64,000 nt of DNA from positions 124,001-188,000 of the forward strand of contig JAEQBH010002868.1 of the NCBI GenBank assembly GCA_016808115.1, written 5' to 3'. This document shows positions 1 through 11,659 of the stretch, in pieces (position 1 is the stretch's first letter; the number at the start of each line of letters is the position of its first letter). A program made the position numbers and the translations under genes. This DNA comes from Tetrastigma voinierianum. Lineage: Eukaryota; Streptophyta; Magnoliopsida; Vitales; Vitaceae. The notes under the pieces were generated by a model. The model was given only the letters and a program-made list of their open reading frames with translations, ran no database searches and was not told where the DNA came from.

Positions 1-800
1 AAATAATTATTTTATCATTTAAGAGTGATAGAATAGATATGCAGAGAGAAGCTGCAATCTCTTCTCTATGATCTTACTTAAGATCGAGTATTTACAAAAA
101 GTTTGAGTACTGGATGAGGGTTATGCGCGGATACTGCAACTCCAAGTTTTACTTAAGGCTCGCATGCCCGAGAAGTCAGAAGATCGCCCAGGAAGCGTTC
201 ACGGAACTTCCTCAAATGTTGCTCACGCTTCAAGAGTAGGATTCTCTTCCTTACTAAGTTATTTTCCATTCTAGGGGCTGTTTGGCCATTTTTTCCCTAA
301 GGGGCTGTTTGGAAAAATAATGGATTATGGTAGTGTCGCTTTTGACTCCTATATATGATGTCTAGTTTTTGGGCTGATTTTCGTTAGAAAAAGGGCGAAT
401 TTGGACTAGTATCCTTCGTTGAAACTGCTGCCTGGGTCTGAGAACTTGATGTTAGGCTTTTTGAACTAAATTGATGATCTATAACTGCTATGGTCTGATT
501 TTAGTGACCACTGGTGCCGTTCTCGCTTTTGGTCAAATCCACTCCAATTTTTGGACTTTTCAAATGGGAAAAAGTGAGAATTTGGACTAGTATTTTGCAG
601 GGAAAATGTGGCTCTATCTAAGAACTTGATGTTAGTGTTTTGAATCACCCAAATCGGACCTCTATAACCTGCTATGGTCCATTTTTCGATCATACAAACT
701 TAGTTGTTTAATGATTATGTCTAGATTTTTGCTACAATTGGTATATGATCGTATACACAACGCTTAAATTATGATATATCAGTTGAAATTTGGGGTATGA
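1..800 (+). repeat. Family R LTR fragment (middle portion)
   Basis: The sequence runs parallel to 18,700-19,660. Both contain an AGAGAGAAGCT-type leader, a graded stretch ending CTTCCTC..GTTGCTCACGCTTCAAGAG, then GTAGG/GTAAGG and TTATTT. The fragment begins outside the window and fades near 800, close to where the unclassified AT-rich element starts. I see no coding sequence. The family assignment comes from comparison within this window only. Confidence 0.6.
362..690 (+). repeat. Tandem duplication, period about 180 bp
   Basis: Two adjacent diverged copies share GAATTTGGACTAGTAT (near 397 and 579), AGAACTTGATGTTAG (near 440 and 621) and CTGCTATGGTC (near 486 and 668). This is an internal duplication in the family R fragment; the other R copies do not obviously show it. 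Confidence 0.65.
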
Positions 801-859
801 TATATGACAGAGGTTTTGTTTTAGAAATATGGTTTATAAATTGGGGTTGCAGCTTTATT

Positions 860-1850
860 ATAATAATTGGTACATGGTCAAAGGTAAAGATGAATATTTT
901 TTTCAAGATATGCGATCAAACCATTATCAGAATGAAGTGTTCGAATAAAAAATATTGCAAAATAAAATTTATGTGGCACCATTCCTTGCAGAAAAACAAT
1001 TAAGTGGAAAATTCAAAGTATATGTCAATTTACTACTATGTTAAGCTCTTAACCCATGCATGTATTGGAATGAGGCACTATAGCTAGAGTGGTTGTTTGG
1101 TTTGGAATTATTTAATTATAAAGGATAACCGATTGAATTATTGCTTTTGCAAAAGTAAAGATTAGAATCCAAATACATTGAAATAACAAAGGGCCATAAT
1201 ATACTAAATATAATAATATATAATAGATAAATAAAATCTAAAGTTTTTATTTAACTATAAATAAATAAATCTTGCCTGTTATAAATTTAAGAAGAGACAT
1301 TTATTTGCTTTATACTAATAAATAAAAAATATTATTATTATAATCATAAAATATATTATTTTTATGGTGATAATATATTATTATATATTACTAGATAAAA
1401 TTATAATATTTCATATTTCATGACTTATGAATTAATTTTAATACATATTTATAGAATAAATGAAGAGGAAATGAGATAAATTTTAACCATAAATAATATT
1501 ATTTGATAAAATAATAAAATATTTACAATATAAATCTGTATCAATTATTATTATTTTATGAATATAATATGAAAAAAATTTAGAACTAAAAATTCAAGAT
1601 TTCATACAATTTATAAGCCATAAAGTTAATAAAATCCCAAAGACGACTAAAAAGGAAAATTTTTTATTTTAATAAGAAGGAATAAAAATATTGTAGCTTT
1701 TCACATTAGGACTTATTTAGCCCAATCGCCTATATCAAAGAGTCTCGAGGAGTATTTACCAAGCAGCCTATAAAAGTCTATTGAGAATCACCACACCACC
1801 AAGCACTCTCAAAGTCTATTTTAAACTAAAATAATAATATTAATAATTAA
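860..1850 (+). mobile_element. Unclassified AT-rich non-autonomous element, copy 1
   Basis: The reverse complement of 54,560-55,640 matches this segment along nearly its whole length. Shared blocks include GGTACATGGTCAAAG / GGTACATGATCAAAG, ATGAAGTGTTCG, AATTAAGTGGAAAATT, TATAGCTAG..AGTG.TTGTTTGGT, and at the far end AGTATTTACCAAG.AGCCTA with CCAAGCACTCTCAAAGTC. It is extremely AT-rich and has no credible ORF. The inner boundaries AGAGTGGTTGTTTGGT and (rc) GAGAGTGCTTGGT look like degenerate terminal inverted repeats of a MITE, but homology continues past both, so the true ends are unknown. Confidence 0.6.
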
Positions 1851-1887
1851 TCTTTTTCCAACAAAACTTTAATGTTTTAATAGCAGG

Positions 1888-4122
1888 TGTGAAAACCCAA
1901 TCTTAGACCTTCGAATGACAAGAATATCGGTCGCCGAATTCAACTCACTAATCAACACCAAATGACTTCATCAATCCCAGATGGTCACTCAATGCCGAGG
2001 CATCAGCATCCAAGATAGGCAAAGATGTCACATGGCATGACCAGGGGCTTCCACATGGCACCATAGGAGAAGGAAACATGACATGAGAGCCATGCAGCAG
2101 ATTTAGCACAGGTCCATGGACATGGTTATTACGATACATGGACCATGTGAAGACACATGGCCATGAAAATGAAGAATAGAGAGAAGCTTCCCCACTGGAT
2201 ACCAATAAAACAGAGAGAGTAAAACAACTGGGTTTAAAACAAAAAAGGAGGAAAAGAAAAAATGTAAAAGAAAGAACAAGAAATGAAAGGAAAAACAGAA
2301 AAAAACTAAAGTGGAAAAATCAAAGGTCGGGGAAGAAAACTGCTTTGAGGAGAGAAAAAGGTGCGCGAGAGAGGAAAGAGAAGATTTTCTCCCCAGTTCA
2401 ATCGTGGTCAAGCTCTCACGACTGGGAGAACTGAAGTTGGTCCACGCAACGAGCTATGCGGCACCAACCAAAATTTTCTTTAAGCTCCGAGTGTGGGTTT
2501 TCTCCTATAACGTTCTATTTATCACATTGCAAATACAGGTGGTTCAAACAACACGATCGAACTTTTTAATATTGGGATCGTTTTGCGATAACAAGATCGG
2601 TTTGGGGTAATGTTCAGATTCAGCGGTTTTGGGGCTCGGACAATCGAAATGTAGGGATTTTTGTTGTGGAATCGCTTTTCTACCGAGTTCTAGATCGCTT
2701 AATGACTGAATTTATAGCCGTTAATGTCAGTCTTGAAAGTTGAAATAAATAAATAAATAAATAAAACGGAACAAAAGCTGAAATTTCTGGACTGAGTCCA
2801 AATTATTTCTAAGGCTCAGAGCATGGTCAGACGTGATGGTCGAATGGCTAGTTCAGGTGGGAGTGTTTTTTTTTTTTTTTTTATTGTTGGAAATTGAATA
2901 ACATGTTGAAATGTTAATATATGGGTGTTTAAATATATTAGCATGAATGGATGTAAATTATGTGCATTTGATATAATTATCCATAATACCTAGTATAAAG
3001 TATGGAATATAAATTGTTCCATGTAGTGTTCATCAGACATGCAATGATACATGTATCGGGCGCTTTTGCATTGCAGCATGCACGGGACATCGTATTGTGT
3101 TGGGTGTGCATGGTTATGGTCATTCATCATTCTTTGTGAATGGGTGGTGAGCTCGGTAATAGGGCAACGTCCAAAATGAGTCTCATGGTTGCATAGCATG
3201 AAAAATACGTGTGTTGGGTAATAGTAAGAAGGAATAGATACACCATTGGGTGAAAAACCCAGACTAGTTTAGACGCAACCAACGATGAAAGTCCAAAAAG
3301 CGTTGAAAGGTGCGCCATGCCCCGGCCAGGAGAACTCAAAATCCGGTACACAAATGCATAAACACACAGATTTTATTAAATCAAATGGACATTGTGAGGT
3401 ATATCCAATGGGCTTTGTTTTTATAAAGAAAAAAATATTTTGTTTTCAGAAAAGAGTCATCAAGTGAAACACCAATGACGTAGCTTTTCACATTTGGGCA
3501 TGGTGCATGTGTGAGGGAGCTCTGGTGAGGACTCAAGACATGAGCATGATCACATCTCATTCATGCGCATGGAATTTCAAGTTTAGACCTGCCTGCTTTA
3601 CTCGAATGCGTATTATCGTATGAACACCTGCATTGCATGTGCACTTAGTAGATGTCCTTGTAGGAGTTTACTATATTGGGCTTTGCTCACCCCGTCGTGG
3701 GACCCCCTTATAGGTATAGGGTCGACACTGATGAACAACGCTCATACGAGGCCATGATTGTGAAGAAGACCGACATGGCCTTGATAAAAATTAAAAAAAA
3801 AAGTATTTTCTATTACAGAATTGTAATTAAATTCGTTTGGACTATTGCCAATATAGTCGGGTATATAATTATGGTAAAAGGGTCGTGATCAAACTCTTAC
3901 GGACTATATTTAAGTGTATTATTCTCATATTTTAGATTTAAATATGAATGAATGGTCTCTGAGGGGATTTTATCACAGTGGGTGCCTAGCAAATCTCCAG
4001 TTCACTTAGTAGTCGTGTCGATCCTAAGATACAAAGATTTGTAAAAGTACAAAGACTAAGATAAAATTCCACAAAAAGTTGACGGGTTAGTCAACGGGAC
4101 CTCCGGAAATTGGGGTGTCACA
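1888..4122 (+). mobile_element. Family R LTR, nearly complete
   Basis: The 3' end TGGGGTGTCACA at 4,111-4,122 matches the end at about 49,514-49,525. The body carries the family landmarks: TTGCATTGCA with GCACGGGACATC (about 3,067-3,090), GTGGTGAGCTC and ACGTCCAA (about 3,143-3,175), CACCAATGAC followed by CACATTTGG (about 3,470-3,498), and TTGCTCACC..GGGACCCCC (about 3,681-3,710). The 5' end is placed at TGTGAAAACCC (1,888) only by its TG start and position. A short AAAT run (about 2,743-2,765) and a T tract (about 2,866-2,882) lie inside. Confidence 0.55.
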
Positions 4123-6305
4123 GCTTAGGTAAACGATTACCTAGGGAGCTCGAATGTAGTTATCCACAAGTAATTCCTAAAACAAGCACAACTTGGTAAC
4201 AAAATTTAGGTATACGAATACCTTGGACTGTTGGGCATGGGTAAGATCATTGCATGGTGTGCATTATATGTTTTATGTTCTAACATAATTTGTGTTTGTG
4301 TGTTACAAATTGTGTGAAATATATGGCATTGATAGGATGTATATAGTAATGATGGCACAAGGTTAGAGAACACAACCTTATGGTTTGGAAAATGAATGAA
4401 TGGATTAGTTCAAGATGTGAGGTCTATTAGTAGTCGCACATGAACTATTAGTTGGGACAAGGAGAGATTCTGCTGCCGCATGGAGATCACCCCGATGCCA
4501 ATTAAGATATAACTAGTTGCATTCCATCTAGAGGGTGAATCCTGAAGTGTGGCGGAATCGAGTCAAAGCCTCAAGGAACTCGGGAGGTAATGACATGGAA
4601 AGAGTTTCATGAGCCTCTCACGGCAAGTATTTCCTACCATGCCTGACATGTAAAAGCTCGAGAGTTCCTAGACCTAAAATACAAAGAATAAATGATAAGG
4701 TTTAACATAATAAGTTCTTTTGAATTACCATTTCATGGATGATTATGTGGCCGTGATATTGCCAACTGAGAAAGTTTGAGGATGGTTCAAATTGTCCATC
4801 CAGGGTAAAATCAGGGGACTTACAAGACATGGATTTGATGGTCATGACAAAGAATAACTGCTGAGAGAGAGGCGGATCGACGCACGAACATCCGAGATGC
4901 AAAAGCATGATTTCGCCAGAAGTTGAAACCTCGAAGAGCTACAGGTCGAGTTCTCCCCTACGAACTAAGGTGAACGCTGATAAGAGAGTGTTTGGATCGT
5001 GGAGTTAGATATCTCGTGACTTACCCACCGCACCTTAAGGTCATGGACATGCCTGAGTTGGATGTCATCCTCGGGATGGACTAGTCGACAACACACCAAG
5101 TCGCCATCAGACAGATCGTAAGAGGGTGACTCCGCCTACTCCCGTGATGGTACTTTGTTTTGTTTCAAGGATAAGCATGATGTTTCTACTCCTCGAAGTT
5201 AAAAAATTTTACTCTAGATGGAATGGACAGCTTGACGGGTTAGCTGGAAGTTCTTACCTGGAGGATGAGGTGAGACAGATTCGTCACCGTGGTTTGGCGA
5301 GCATGAGAATGTCTTCTAGATGAACTACTTGACATCTACATAGGATAGACTTTCTCATTGAGTTACACCTCCAGTGTCACCCATTTTTATGACTCTCATA
5401 AGATGGCACCTGGCCGAGTCGTAGGAACTCAAGATATAATCAAGAATCAGACAGGGTTTTGGCCAACCGAAAGACCACCTCGGGCGCTTCTTGCCTCTGT
5501 TTGCTAAGAAGAAAGACAAGACCCTTTGACTGTACGTTGACTATCGATAGTTGAACAGGGTTACGATCAAGAATCAGTATCCGTCAACGAGGATTAATGA
5601 TTTGTTTGATCAACTGAGAGGGGCGCAAGTCTACTCCAAGATAGACCTTCGCACCGGCTTATTTACCATTGAGAGTTAGGAGACAGATATCCCCAAGATG
5701 CGTTTAGACGCGGTAAGGTATTTCGAGTTCACGTTGATGCCATTTGGCTTCTCGACGAATGTCTAACAAAGATTCACGGATCTCATGCATAGGGAATTGT
5801 TCCAACCCTACTTAGATAATTCCCACTCAATCTTGTGGAAGACATTCCTTGACTTCAACTCCTGCCCGAGGAGGAGCATGAGGATCACTTTTGAATTGCT
5901 CCAGCCCCTCGTGAGAATGAGAGCTCCACTGTACGCCAATACAAGAGCGCGAAGTTTTGCTTATCGAGGTGAGATTCTTCGACATGAAGGTCAACTTGAT
6001 GTATCGTGGACCCTGAGAAGGTCGTAGGCAATTATGAGTTAGAGAGGTCGAAGCTCACTTCAAGATACGTAGTTTCTGTATCAGCGTGTGGGCCATGAGA
6101 TTCATCGAGGATCTCTCCTCGATTAGTCGCGACCTAAGGACGAGATTGACTTGGGAGGAGGTCAAATTAGAGTAGAATGACCTATGTGAGAAGGCATTCC
6201 AGGAATTGAAAAGGAGGATTACTACAGCTCCTATTCTGATAGTCCCGAAAAGGGGACAGAGGTACACAGTGTATTGTGATGCCTCGAAGGACAGACATGG
6301 CTTCC
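4123..6305 (+). mobile_element. Internal region of a decayed Ty3/gypsy element, truncated at 3'
   Basis: This directly follows the LTR end at 4,122. No tRNA primer binding site is recognisable after the LTR, and 4,123-4,850 contains nothing I can assign. From about 4,860 the frames resemble gag-pol, with clear protease and reverse transcriptase blocks from 5,030. RNase H homology stops abruptly near 6,300, where unrelated sequence begins, so the rest of pol is missing from this window. Confidence 0.6.
5030..6305 (+). pseudogene. Ty3/gypsy pol relic: protease end, reverse transcriptase, start of RNase H
   Basis: This was a retrotransposon polyprotein that copied element RNA into DNA. Across shifting frames I read DVILGMD (5,061-5,081) at the end of the protease; YRMAP-like text near 5,400; KKDKTL..YVDYR and LNRVTIKNQYP (about 5,510-5,582); RINDLFDQLRGAQVYSKIDL (about 5,590-5,650); TLMPFGFST (about 5,733-5,760); RFIEDLSSISRDL (about 6,093-6,135); FQELKRRITTAPILIV and YTVYCDASKD (about 6,195-6,293). 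Two stops look like single transitions: the Trp normally following GMD is TAG at 5,082, and the Gln after DYR is TAG at 5,548. The catalytic DD after the MPFG block is not readable. It ends at a junction with unrelated DNA. Family and order are clear; the clade (Tekay/Del-like) is inferred. Confidence 0.8.
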
Positions 6306-7097
6306 AAAGACTAACTAAAGTCCCTAGCAACTAACTAAATGATGTATTTATGAAAATATGGCCAAGGGAGTTAATGTGGTAACACTCAAAACTGATGAAA
6401 CAAAAAGTAAGTGTACTCAAAATCAAATGAAAAGTATTATCAACACTCAACCCCTTCTCGTAAGTGCACGGCCAGCGTACGTGGGCACAAGAGTTCCAAA
6501 AGTCCGATATCATCGACGAGGACTCGGAGGTTCTCTATTGGAATTTGATCACCTAACATAAGGGTTTCACTATTTAGCGACTCAGATGTGGAATAAAAAC
6601 TCACCCAATTGAAATAACATCGATGAAACTAATCCTAAAATCTACTGATTAGTGCCCAAAAAGTGCTATTTTGAATACTATTTATTATAGGTTTTGAGTG
6701 CTTTTTGTGTACTAATCATTCTAATTAACCCGATTTCCACATTAAGGTCCCTACTATTCTACTGATCGTATTTTGTGGCAAATTTTGCAGTTTTTGCGAG
6801 CTAATTATGCCAAAATTGTTGAGTCGATCCAAGCACGAAGAATTCGAGTCAAACTCAGCATTGCAGATCAGAGACCAAAAGGAAAGAAGAGCAGAAAATG
6901 CAACAAAATGGAGCACAACAAAAATTTCGCACGTTTGAGAAATTGCTCTACCGCCACCGTCTCACCTACCCTTTGTTCACATTTCCCCGTTAGCTACACG
7001 CTTGCCTTTTGTTACAATTTTTTGTTTCTTCCTATTTTAACCCTTGTAATAGCTTTTGGTTTTGGTTTGTTTGGTAATTTCATATAAACTGAGCACC

Positions 7098-7105
7098 TAT
7101 ATAAG
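7098..7105 (+). promoter_or_regulatory. TATA box of the putative LTR
   Basis: TATATAAG lies about 850 bp upstream of the primer-binding-like site and upstream of two hairpins, as a U3 promoter would. Inference from motif and position only. Confidence 0.35.
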
Positions 7106-7227
7106 CCTCAGTCTGTACAAACTTTCAATCACTTCACTTTTGGCAAGAGACAGTAGGCGGTAGTTTCCTGGCTGCTTCCTTTTCTCCCATTTTCTTTCCT
7201 TTTCTCCTTTCTCGACTACCAAACACT

Positions 7228-7286
7228 CCTCTGAGGATGACAACTCAGAGGATGGCTGGCTAGACCTTCCCTCCTGAAGAGGAGGG
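7228..7286 (+). other. Two consecutive perfect hairpins in the putative leader
   Basis: Hairpin 1 pairs 7,228-7,235 (CCTCTGAG) with 7,244-7,251 (CTCAGAGG) across an 8-base loop. Hairpin 2 pairs 7,269-7,275 (CCCTCCT) with 7,280-7,286 (AGGAGGG) across a GAAG loop. Both lie 125-190 bases after the TATA box, so they would be in the 5' part of any transcript. Confidence 0.5.
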
Positions 7287-7946
7287 CTGCCGGCTAGGCT
7301 TGGAGGTAACTCATGGTTCTCTGCTTTAACGCACTTATTTATGGGTATTTATGTCTCTATTTCAATCTAGTTTAAATCTCTTGCTACGCCAGTCACTAAC
7401 GTGTATTTGCAAGCTTTGGTTACAATGGATTCTATATCATTAGATCCATCATATCTCAGCTTAGTTGTTTCACATTAGTTATCGTAGGGGTAGGTTTTTA
7501 GATATGTTCACCAAGGTGGACATTTATGCCCAAGAATGCTATGTTTCAAGGAAGGAAAATTTAAGGGTTTAGTTTTTAAAGCCAAATGAAGATCGTGTCT
7601 GGAAAATGACTATATGTCATCCTCCTAACGCTTAGAAAGGACCCGGAGGACATGTTGGTTGCCTTAAAACCCTAAACCAAAGGGGTCTGACACTTCAAGA
7701 GGTTCTATTTTTACATTTTTTTTCTTATTTTAGTTTCACTGAATAAACTAACACCTCTTGAAACATAAAACTCAAAATCCAAATTTAATTACCAATTGAA
7801 CTCATTGTTAGTCATCAGTAAAGAAAACTCATCCTCGAAGTTCGACCCTAGAGCCATTTATACTATAGTAGCTTGCTACTTAATAGGAGGAATTTAGGTT
7901 ATAAATATCGTTGATTCCGCATCACCTCATCGTGGCACGAATCAAA

Positions 7947-7959
7947 TGACGCCGTTGTT
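7947..7959 (+). other. Primer-binding-site-like sequence (Athila-type)
   Basis: TGACGCCGTTGTT resembles the TGGCGCCGTTGCC site, complementary to tRNA-Asp, used by many Athila-like elements. There is one mismatch in the first nine bases and the 3' portion is decayed. Confidence 0.4.
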
Positions 7960-8129
7960 TGATGGTGTCGGCAAATGGGATGATTCGATGAACACGGTGA
8001 TCCTCATCACAAGCCTTAGTGAATTTCTCTCTCAGATATTTCCATCATAATCTTAGTTTCGCTTCAGAGATTACTGTCATTGGGTGTTTACCTGCTTAAC
8101 GGCAGAATCTGCAAAGTGGGATTAGAACT

Positions 8130-8985
8130 AAGAGGAAGGCTGGTCAAAGTCAATCTCCCACAAAACCTGAACTCAGCTTGAATTGAGATCAAATTGAACA
8201 CCTAGACGGAGAGCAGTACAGTCAATACCTTGTGGAGAGAAACCATAGAGCATACATGTCCATGAGGGACTATAGAAACTCCACAAGGAGCTTAACTTCA
8301 CATGGTGCCTTCACGCATGCACCTCCTCCACATCCACAAGATGCCTCTTCACCTTAGTGCTTCTCAACCACCACAACAATCTCCCAATGACAAGCAATTC
8401 TAGACTACCAAGTTAGTGGGTGACTTTGTGGAAGAGCGTAATATTATCCAATGCCAAAATAAGCCAGCACCATACTATGGAGAACTTCCTGGACCATAAA
8501 TTAGATGGGCTTCAAAGTGGAATTGATCATAAAATTGACAACTTGCAAACATCAATTTCAAGGCTTGCCCAACAACATGTTCATCAAGAGGAGGATAATT
8601 TAGAGGAGGAGGTATTTGGGAAGAACAGCTCAAATGCAACTCGTGAATTGACGAAGGAACCATTGGGAGGCTCCCGAGGAACTACTCAACAAGGGAAGGT
8701 GGGGAGGCAAAGGAAAGGGAGCAGGGGAAGAGCACCAAAGGCTTACCCTTCACCCAATCCATATAAGTTTGGATCCTAGTGCCATTGCCCAACCCAAAGA
8801 CAGCCCATCGCCAAGAAATTCTCCTCCCAAACCCAAGCAGATACCCTTCCCGCAAAGACAATTCACACCTAAAGCACCGCCCAAAGCTCATGTCACCATC
8901 ACCGCTATGCAAAAAACATCGTGAAGTTAGTGGCCATCGTATTCAGCTCTATGCCATTACACCAAAGACATTGGCAATGCAGTGT
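8130..8985 (+). pseudogene. gag relic of a gypsy-like element
   Basis: Gag proteins form the particle that packages element RNA. The segment 8,250-8,330 reads as a MRDYRNSTRSLTSHGAFTH-like start. The block 8,478-8,778 includes DHKLDGLQSGIDHKIDNLQ and SISRLAQQ followed by an acidic QEEDNLEEEV stretch, the arrangement seen in gag C-terminal regions of Athila/Tat-like plant elements. Downstream, 8,860-8,990 has proline/lysine-rich frames and a weak C/H-containing tail where a zinc-knuckle-like region would be. The longest open frame runs from about 8,420 to 8,779. Stops and frame changes separate the three blocks. No protease or pol follows. The retroelement assignment is reasonable; the clade is uncertain. 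Confidence 0.5.
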
Positions 8986-9294
8986 TAAAATGGTATAATG
9001 GATGGTTCAGGTGTCGGTCTCTATCTGGGCAATCTGAACTTCTGATTTAGGGCTCCAATAGTTCTGAGCCCCAAAGGCTTAAGTGAATTGCCTGGGGGAG
9101 CATATTCTCCCAAATTTTTTGCTTACCTTTCTTTTTATCTTGTTTTATTTTATTTATTTTGATTTCTTTAATTTTCTTTAGATTTCTTCTAATTTTTAGT
9201 TAATATTTGTTTTTAGATTAATTTTCATTTCTATGCATTTTTTTTAAATTTTATTGTGTTTATTTTTGTAGTTTTGGTCAAGTTTGCTCACCTA

Positions 9295-9360
9295 GAAAAT
9301 TTCGCAACCTGCGAATTTTCGTAGGTTGTGAAATTTCGCAACATGTGAAATTTCGCATCG
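9295..9360 (+). repeat. GCGAAATTTCGC-type short repeats
   Basis: Three to four imperfect units of TTTCGCAAC.TG.GAAA follow one another. The first contains the palindrome TTCGCA-ACC-TGCGAA. Such motifs are common in some plant LTRs; function unknown. Confidence 0.5.
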
Positions 9361-9425
9361 TCTCGCACCGCACAGCAGCAGTGTCTGGGTTTTCTTTACT
9401 ATATCGTTTCATCTTTGTTCTTTTG

Positions 9426-9452
9426 TATATATATATATATATATATATATAA
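9426..9452 (+). repeat. (TA)n microsatellite
   Basis: About 13 uninterrupted TA units, followed by A/T-rich homopolymers to 9,555. Confidence 0.9.
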
Positions 9453-11310
9453 TGTTTTTTATTTTTGGTCATTTAAAAAAAAATAAATTGTCTCTCACTC
9501 AAAAATATATATAAAAAATTTTTTTTTTGTTTTTTTTATTTATTAAAAAAAAAAAATCGCATGTTTGCGAATTAACTCATGAATTTCAACCTACCCAAAT
9601 TGATGCCCAATTTTTTGTTTCGCTACCATAACTTTTTTTCATCCAACCCCGCTTTAGGTGTTTTTGGTACCGCTGGTGCTTTCTGTAGAGTGTATAATCC
9701 AAATATAGCCAGAAAGAATATTTTGAAACATATGAAGGTGTAATTTTCAAAATTCTTCAACTGGTCACTTTTTTCCTCTCTTTCTTCTCCTAACTTGTTT
9801 ATTTAGCTCAAACGGAGGAATAAGGTGCCGATGGAAAGTTTAAGTAAGTCTCCTGTCCAAAAACGAGCACATCTCATCAAGGAGGTAGCACTTTCTTCTC
9901 TAACTTTCCAATCCAAGCCCCATTACGGACAATGTGACATCTGGTTGGGGGGAGAGTTAGCGAAGGAAGTGGTATTTATTGATGTTTTTGTTATTACTTT
10001 TGAGCAAGCCCATTTTGGCATGTTTAGTGGCTTGCTGGTTTTCCTTTTGGTGAAGCTGCTATACTATACAACTTATTTTGTTCAAAAATTGCACCCATTT
10101 TTTTGTGGTTTTGCTTAGCCTGTAGTTTGAAAAATTGAAACTTTGTCAAATTCTATTGATGTTAGATTGGTTCCATGCCTAGTTGAGTGAATGATTAGTT
10201 GGAATTCTACCACACCTTTTCTTCCACCTTTAACTACACAAGCACATCAGATTTCTTTAGTGAACTGAAAAACCGCTGGCCTCTTAACTTGCAAAACCTA
10301 CCCTAGTTTCGCTGACCACTGTATTAGGTTAAGGACTTAATTCGTGCCATAGTAGTGGTTGCTTAATCAAATAAAATTTATACTTGTTGCTCCTTACCGC
10401 CGTGAGCGTAACCATCACAGCATAGCTACTCTAGGATCGAACATGACGGGTTTTCGTCTACAAATGACTTGTATAATGATTCAAAACAGAGGCTTTCATT
10501 TGGATTTCGGATTCGCATAAAAATGTATTGTTGTCACGGAGCTAACTCCAAAGCATTTAAAAAATAAGCAAAAAGAAGACCTTTAAAGTTTGGGTCACTA
10601 GTTTGGTATGACGTGGGTTGTGGAGGTGTCACTGTGGTTATTTCTCAGATTAGCAAAATGACATATAGTCATTTGCAAAACCGGATCTTTGTTTAACTTT
10701 AAAACCAACCCTAAGAATATCTTCCTATTCAACCATAGCATTATCGAGAAAGCATTTAATGTTATCAGTAGCTGAAAATAAAGCATTTAACTCACTCAAG
10801 GTCAGAATGACATCTAGCTGGATGTCAGCCGTATATAGCTATAAGAATACACTAAACCCTAAAGCATGCCAAGTATGGACCAAAGAAAATACATTAAATA
10901 GCATTTAAACCTAGTTTTGAAAGTTTGAAACACAAATACGCAGTACCTGCTTCATGAAAACAGAGGAACACCTGCAAACCCACATCAACTAATACCTATA
11001 AACCTCCTCTTCAAGGTTTTGGTGCTTAATAACATCCTTGAGCTTCGCCATCCCCAAAGGGGTGTGGTTTCAGCAATTAGAAATTGTAAGAGAGAGAAAG
11101 AGAGAAAACCGAACCAAAACAATGTGAATGAAACCGCGTTAAAAATGAAAGGTAGGTTACAAAATGTTCATATCATGGCTACCCCACAAACATGCTAAAA
11201 TACCAAACTAACCTAAATAATATGATTACATTGAGGGCAAAAGGGGAATTAATCAAAACGGAGTCGTTTGGATCACAAAAACAGGATGCAGAATTTCACT
11301 ATGCACAATA

Positions 11311-11333
11311 ATTTTCGCTATCATAGCGAAAAT
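11311..11333. other. 23-bp perfect palindrome
   Basis: ATTTTCGCTAT and its exact complement are separated by one C. Two related half-sites, GCTATGATAGCG and CGCTATGATGGC, follow within 55 bases. No gene is attached. It lies in unassigned sequence just before the truncated family T LTR. Confidence 0.6.
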
Positions 11334-11659
11334 TTTCTATGAATAAAATTTCGGCTATGATAGCGACCGCTATGATGGCAAAAACGCAAAATGCCAAACG
11401 TTGTAATCTTCATGTTTCATCATCGCTCGACGTTATTTTCAATGATAAACAATCTCAAAACATTAAACCACAGAATTTATACAACCCGAATAAAACTGTC
11501 GCCATCACACGTCGCTTTTGATTACAAAGAACGACAACTAAAACATCACAATGTCTAATAACCATGGAGTACAACCAATCTCCGCTGGAAACAACAACCC
11601 ATTTTTAATTCAGCTAAGGATTAGTACGCAGCTAAATCAAAACATATCTCAAATGGAAC

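Larger units (their letters stand above)
6306..11650 (+). mobile_element. Second gypsy-like element or composite: LTR-like leader, gag, unassigned tail
   Basis: Starting at 6,306 the pol relic above is interrupted. A promoter-like TATATAAG at 7,098, a primer-binding-like TGACGCCGTTGTT at 7,947 and gag-like frames at 8,130-8,985 follow in the order expected for LTR, PBS, gag. From 9,000 to 11,650 I find no protein domain. The GTTGGGGGGAGAG at about 9,953 resembles a polypurine tract but has no demonstrable LTR after it. No LTR pair or target duplication was found, so the limits are those of neighbouring features, and several fragments may be merged here. Confidence 0.35.

Noticed and set aside
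4123..4160. Search for a tRNA primer site after the R LTR end
   Set aside because: GCTTAGGTAAACGATTACC has no convincing complementarity to common plant primer tRNAs, so no PBS is annotated.
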